16,297 nucleotides of DNA. It comes from an uncultured Ignavibacteriota bacterium. GTDB lineage: Bacteria; Bacteroidota; Ignavibacteria; UBA10030; UBA8401. The stretch covers positions 1 through 16,297 of the forward strand of contig CAIVNT010000262.1 of the NCBI GenBank assembly GCA_903907305.1, read 5' to 3'. Each line of letters opens with the position of its first letter. The stretch's first letter is position 1. Of this stretch, positions 14,295 to 16,297 are shown piece by piece. Under the pieces are notes generated by a model. That model searched no databases. It was given only the letters and a program-made list of their open reading frames with translations, and had not been told where the DNA came from. Position numbers and translations under genes: made by a program.

Positions 14295-15089
14295 TCAGTT
14301 CGTCTTCATCGTATTATAATCCAATTCCGTTCCCCACAGACTGTGCGGTATCATGAACACGAGCAGCGTGATCACCGCAGCGGCAATGATCCACTTCTTC
14401 GGGTTTGCGGATTTTTGTACGCCGTAAAGTGCACCGAGCCATGCAAGGAATGCGATCAGTGTCTTATTGTCCGTAATATCGCTGCCGAACGGAAATCCTG
14501 TCCACCACTCATTGAATGCGAAGTGTAATACCATCGGTCCAAGAATCATTCCGCCAAGCGTGATTACCCCAAATGTTGCGTAGGTCATTTTTTTATAATT
14601 CGGTTCTTTTGCGAATATTTCTAATCCCGTTCTCGCCGAGAGCAGCATTCCGATGAACATCGCTGCAATATGGAAGATCAGCACTGGCGCCGGCACCTCA
14701 CCCCGGAACCGTATCACCGTCGATGCAGAGAATGTTTTCTTACCGTCGGTGATAAATACGGTGTATTGAAGTTTTCCTGCTGGCGGCTGCAATGGTAACG
14801 GAGCAGAAAGTTCGGTGCCGTTCAGCGTCATAGGGACACTGACAGCTGAATCATTCGTGTTATACCGTTTCCACTCCACTCTCCCGGTGATGTTCGCATT
14901 GTTCGTCTTCACGGTCACGATATGGTCCGTTGCCCCGCCGTGCGCACGTTCCAACAGAAGTTCTATCGCTTTGCTATCCAGCAATGTCACGTAATGTTTA
15001 GGATAAGAAGGTCCTGTCATGCGCTGATAAACGGCAGAACCGATGGTGATCATTAACGCAAGAATCCATAAATGATATGAGCGTTTCAT
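14295..15089 (-). CDS. Five-helix membrane protein with extracytoplasmic domain, unknown function
   Basis: The 264-residue protein has an N-terminal membrane segment (about 7-21), a soluble beta-rich region of about 110 residues (30-130: VTVKTNNANITGRVEWKRY, YTVFITDGKKTFSASTVIRF) that looks Ig-like and is probably periplasmic, then four helices at about 134-153, 170-192, 209-225 and 233-250. The membrane part holds a distinctive string, VLHFAFNEWWTGFPFGSDIT, followed by DNKTLIAFLAWL (187-218). Histidines at 140, 189 and 249 lie in or at the edges of helices and could ligate heme, but this is a guess. I recall related sequences annotated only as hypothetical membrane proteins. It ends towards a bidirectional terminator and has a promoter candidate just upstream, so it is probably transcribed alone. 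Confidence 0.75.
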   Translation of the reverse strand: MKRSYHLWILALMITIGSAVYQRMTGPSYPKHYVTLLDSKAIELLLERAHGGATDHIVTVKTNNANITGRVEWKRYNTNDSAVSVPMTLNGTELSAPLPLQPPAGKLQYTVFITDGKKTFSASTVIRFRGEVPAPVLIFHIAAMFIGMLLSARTGLEIFAKEPNYKKMTYATFGVITLGGMILGPMVLHFAFNEWWTGFPFGSDITDNKTLIAFLAWLGALYGVQKSANPKKWIIAAAVITLLVFMIPHSLWGTELDYNTMKTN

Positions 15090-15111
15090 AGTATTTTCAA
15101 ATATTTATTGG

Positions 15112-15145
15112 GAAATATACTGCTTATGCAACGCAATTCTGCAAA
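15112..15145 (-). promoter_or_regulatory. Candidate Bacteroidota-type promoter of the membrane protein gene
   Basis: Read on the minus strand, TTTG (15142-15145) is followed after 22 bp by TATATTTC (15112-15119). This resembles the Bacteroidota pattern TTTG, about 19 bp, TAnnTTTG. It ends 22 bp before the ATG at 15089. Confidence 0.35.
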
Positions 15146-15267
15146 GTACGTGCCGAAACAATTTACGCTTTTGCACTGAAAAGCGGATAAATTATTCCTA
15201 ATTCTGAAATTTTCGAACAACTATTTTCAATTATGCAAGAGATACAAAATAACTCGGACGAGCGTAC

Positions 15268-15300
15268 AAAAAAAACGGCGAGACTACACAGTTTCGCCGT
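15268..15300 (-). terminator. Rho-independent terminator of the small lipoprotein gene
   Basis: On the minus strand the stem acggcga (15294-15300) and tcgccgt (15275-15281) with a 12-nt loop is followed by seven or eight T residues (15268-15275 on the plus strand are A). It starts 21 bp after the stop codon of the gene at 15322. Confidence 0.85.
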
Positions 15301-15321
15301 AGAGATGATCACCGCAAAGGA

Positions 15322-15759
15322 TCAGTTATGATCGACCGTCACAAATGCCGACACTCTTGCAACAGCACTTCCGGCGAATGCGGAAGCGGTGAAAGTATAG
15401 ACCCTGCCGTTCTTGTCTTTTCCGTCGCGTGCTGCTTCAAGCGCCAAGTCTACAGTATATGAAACTCCGGATAAACTTCCCGAATAACAGATGTTCCCGT
15501 CGCCATCGGTAACGGTATAGGATGCCGACTCATAATTCAAAAGTTGTCCACTGAATGTTACGATGTGCATTTTATGGTTCGGCGGCCATAGAGAGGTGAT
15601 GGAGCTTGATGCAGAAACGGTCGGATCGGTCGGCGTCACTTTTTGAAATTGCAGCGACCCGCGGTCGGTTGATTGCGGTGCAACAGGATAATGTTCAACA
15701 TTACATGACCCAATCATGAGAAGTGTAACACAGAATAAGATAAATATAGATGGTTTCAT
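15322..15759 (-). CDS. Small lipoprotein with a WPPNHK motif domain
   Basis: With the ATG at 15757-15759 as start the protein has 145 residues and a lipoprotein signal, MKPSIFILFCVTLLMIGSC, giving lipidated Cys19. The mature part is a single beta domain with two recognisable strings: SLWPPNHKMHIVTFSG (about 55-70) and LEAARDGKDKNGRVYTFTASA, closing with VTVDHN. The pair W-P-P-N-H-K plus R-D-G...G-R-V-Y-T is common in larger secreted bacterial proteins with HYR/Ig-like repeats, where the domain is usually one of several; here it stands alone on a lipid anchor. Function is unknown; a cell-surface or periplasmic role is likely. The frame extends 14 codons upstream to 15801, but those residues precede the signal peptide and cross the G8 tract, so the shorter start is chosen. 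Confidence 0.8.
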   Translation of the reverse strand: MKPSIFILFCVTLLMIGSCNVEHYPVAPQSTDRGSLQFQKVTPTDPTVSASSSITSLWPPNHKMHIVTFSGQLLNYESASYTVTDGDGNICYSGSLSGVSYTVDLALEAARDGKDKNGRVYTFTASAFAGSAVARVSAFVTVDHN

Positions 15760-15764
15760 TTCTG

Positions 15765-15778
15765 CCCCCCCCTTTTTT
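15765..15778 (-). promoter_or_regulatory. A6G8 tract at the lipoprotein ribosome binding site
   Basis: On the minus strand six A residues (15773-15778) are followed by eight G residues (15765-15772), ending 5 bp before the ATG. The G run is in the Shine-Dalgarno position and may provide pairing with the anti-Shine-Dalgarno sequence. Its length would be prone to slippage. Confidence 0.5.
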
Positions 15779-15971
15779 CCAAACAGTAATGATCTTTTCA
15801 AACCGGAATTATTACATCAGTAATTTGTCGATAAGTCATAGAAGTGTCAACGAGTAGTTTGATAATAGAAATTAACATGGGTAACATTTTGACCGGATCG
15901 ATGTTTTTCCTTCGATTTCGAACAAAATGTACAACGTGTTCTTGTGATACAGAACAAAGAGACACTAAGAA

Positions 15972-16265
15972 TTAAAAGGAACCCTTCATAGATCCGACAA
16001 CGACTTTCCAGGGACGGATCTCATACCGAACAACGAGCCCGTTCTTAAAATAAGGATCGTTCTGCACAAACATTTCAACAATGGATGGATCGTTCACAGT
16101 AAAGATCAGCATCGAACGATCTGCAGGATCAGTAAAAGCACCGCCGAGCGCAAGTTCCCCGCGCGTACTCGCCTCGCCGGCACGCCGCAGATGTTCGTCT
16201 CGGTATTGAGTTCGCCGTGTTACGTAGTCATCAACAACATAATAGATCAGTGCGTAATAATTCAT
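15972..16265 (-). CDS. YciI-like (YCII domain) protein
   Basis: The 97-residue protein fits the YciI family over its full length: YRDEHLRRAG at 21-30 with the conserved His25, GELALGGAFTDPADRSMLIF at 36-55, the conserved N-D-P at 69-71 in FVQNDPYFKNGLV, and the closing YEIRPWKVV at 81-89. The family has a dimeric alpha/beta barrel fold; conserved His and Asp residues suggest an enzyme, but the reaction is mostly unknown. It is cytoplasmic. Its start overlaps the stop of the preceding gene (ATGA), so it is translationally coupled to whatever lies to the right of the window. The intergenic space after it is about 170 bp with no clear terminator. Confidence 0.9.
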   Translation of the reverse strand: MNYYALIYYVVDDYVTRRTQYRDEHLRRAGEASTRGELALGGAFTDPADRSMLIFTVNDPSIVEMFVQNDPYFKNGLVVRYEIRPWKVVVGSMKGSF

Positions 16266-16297
16266 TTGCTTTTCTCCAGCGCCTGCTCGATATCCGC
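16262..16297 (-). CDS. C-terminal end of a gene upstream of yciI-like gene (partial)
   Basis: The minus frame from the window edge reads ADIEQALEKSK and then TGA, with the TGA overlapping the YciI ATG as ATGA. The 11 residues are helical and charged, typical of a protein C-terminus. They are too few to identify the protein. Confidence 0.6.
   Translation of the reverse strand, partial: ADIEQALEKSK

Noticed and set aside
1..16297. tRNA, rRNA, CRISPR, insertion sequence or defence system
   Set aside because: I saw no tRNA cloverleaf, no rRNA-like sequence, no regularly spaced repeat array and no transposase, integrase or known defence protein. The DUF559 protein is nuclease-like but stands alone.

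Overview
The window looks like ordinary chromosome from a mid-GC, Gram-negative member of the Bacteroidota/Chlorobiota (Ignavibacteria-like) group. This placement is inferred from the gene mix: an NHL-repeat lipoprotein, a paired M16 zinc protease, a DUF559 protein next to palindromic repeats, a lipoprotein with the WPPNHK motif, and weak or variable Shine-Dalgarno sites. No rRNA, tRNA, CRISPR array or transposase gene was seen.

Layout. Positions 1-620 hold small palindromes and a DUF559 gene that appears to be broken by a one-base frameshift in an A run. Positions 687-1784 encode an isoprenylcysteine-methyltransferase-like membrane protein and a small secreted protein. Positions 2043-5380 hold a sugar-1-phosphate guanylyltransferase-type enzyme, a DUF4921 protein with a GalT-like H-x-H-x-Q active site, and an HDOD signalling protein, closed by a clear terminator at 5391-5422. 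Positions 5440-6581 hold three small proteins: a membrane-anchored hypothetical, a 70-residue hypothetical and a DUF2892 membrane protein. Then come an NHL-propeller lipoprotein (6882-8108), a CoA-binding protein (8451-8930), and a translationally coupled pair of secreted M16 proteins, one with the zinc motif and one without (9186-12052), ended by a strong terminator. A 600-residue protein with nitronate-monooxygenase/FabK-like motifs (12319-14121) stands alone between its own promoter candidate and terminator.

From 14295 to the end all genes are on the minus strand: a five-helix membrane protein with an extracytoplasmic domain, a small lipoprotein with a G8 tract at its ribosome binding site, a YciI-like protein, and the last 11 codons of a gene that overlaps YciI by ATGA. 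The bidirectional terminator at 14142-14177 separates the two strand blocks.

Functional links. The two sugar-nucleotide genes plausibly work together on a nucleotide sugar (possibly a GDP-hexose). The two M16 proteins very likely form a heterodimeric periplasmic protease. Several intergenic gaps carry short palindromic or tandem repeats that look like dispersed elements. The strongest candidates for undescribed biology are the 600-residue TIM-barrel-like enzyme, the guanylyltransferase/DUF4921 pair, and the WWTG/TDNKT membrane protein. I found no clear defence system or mobile island.
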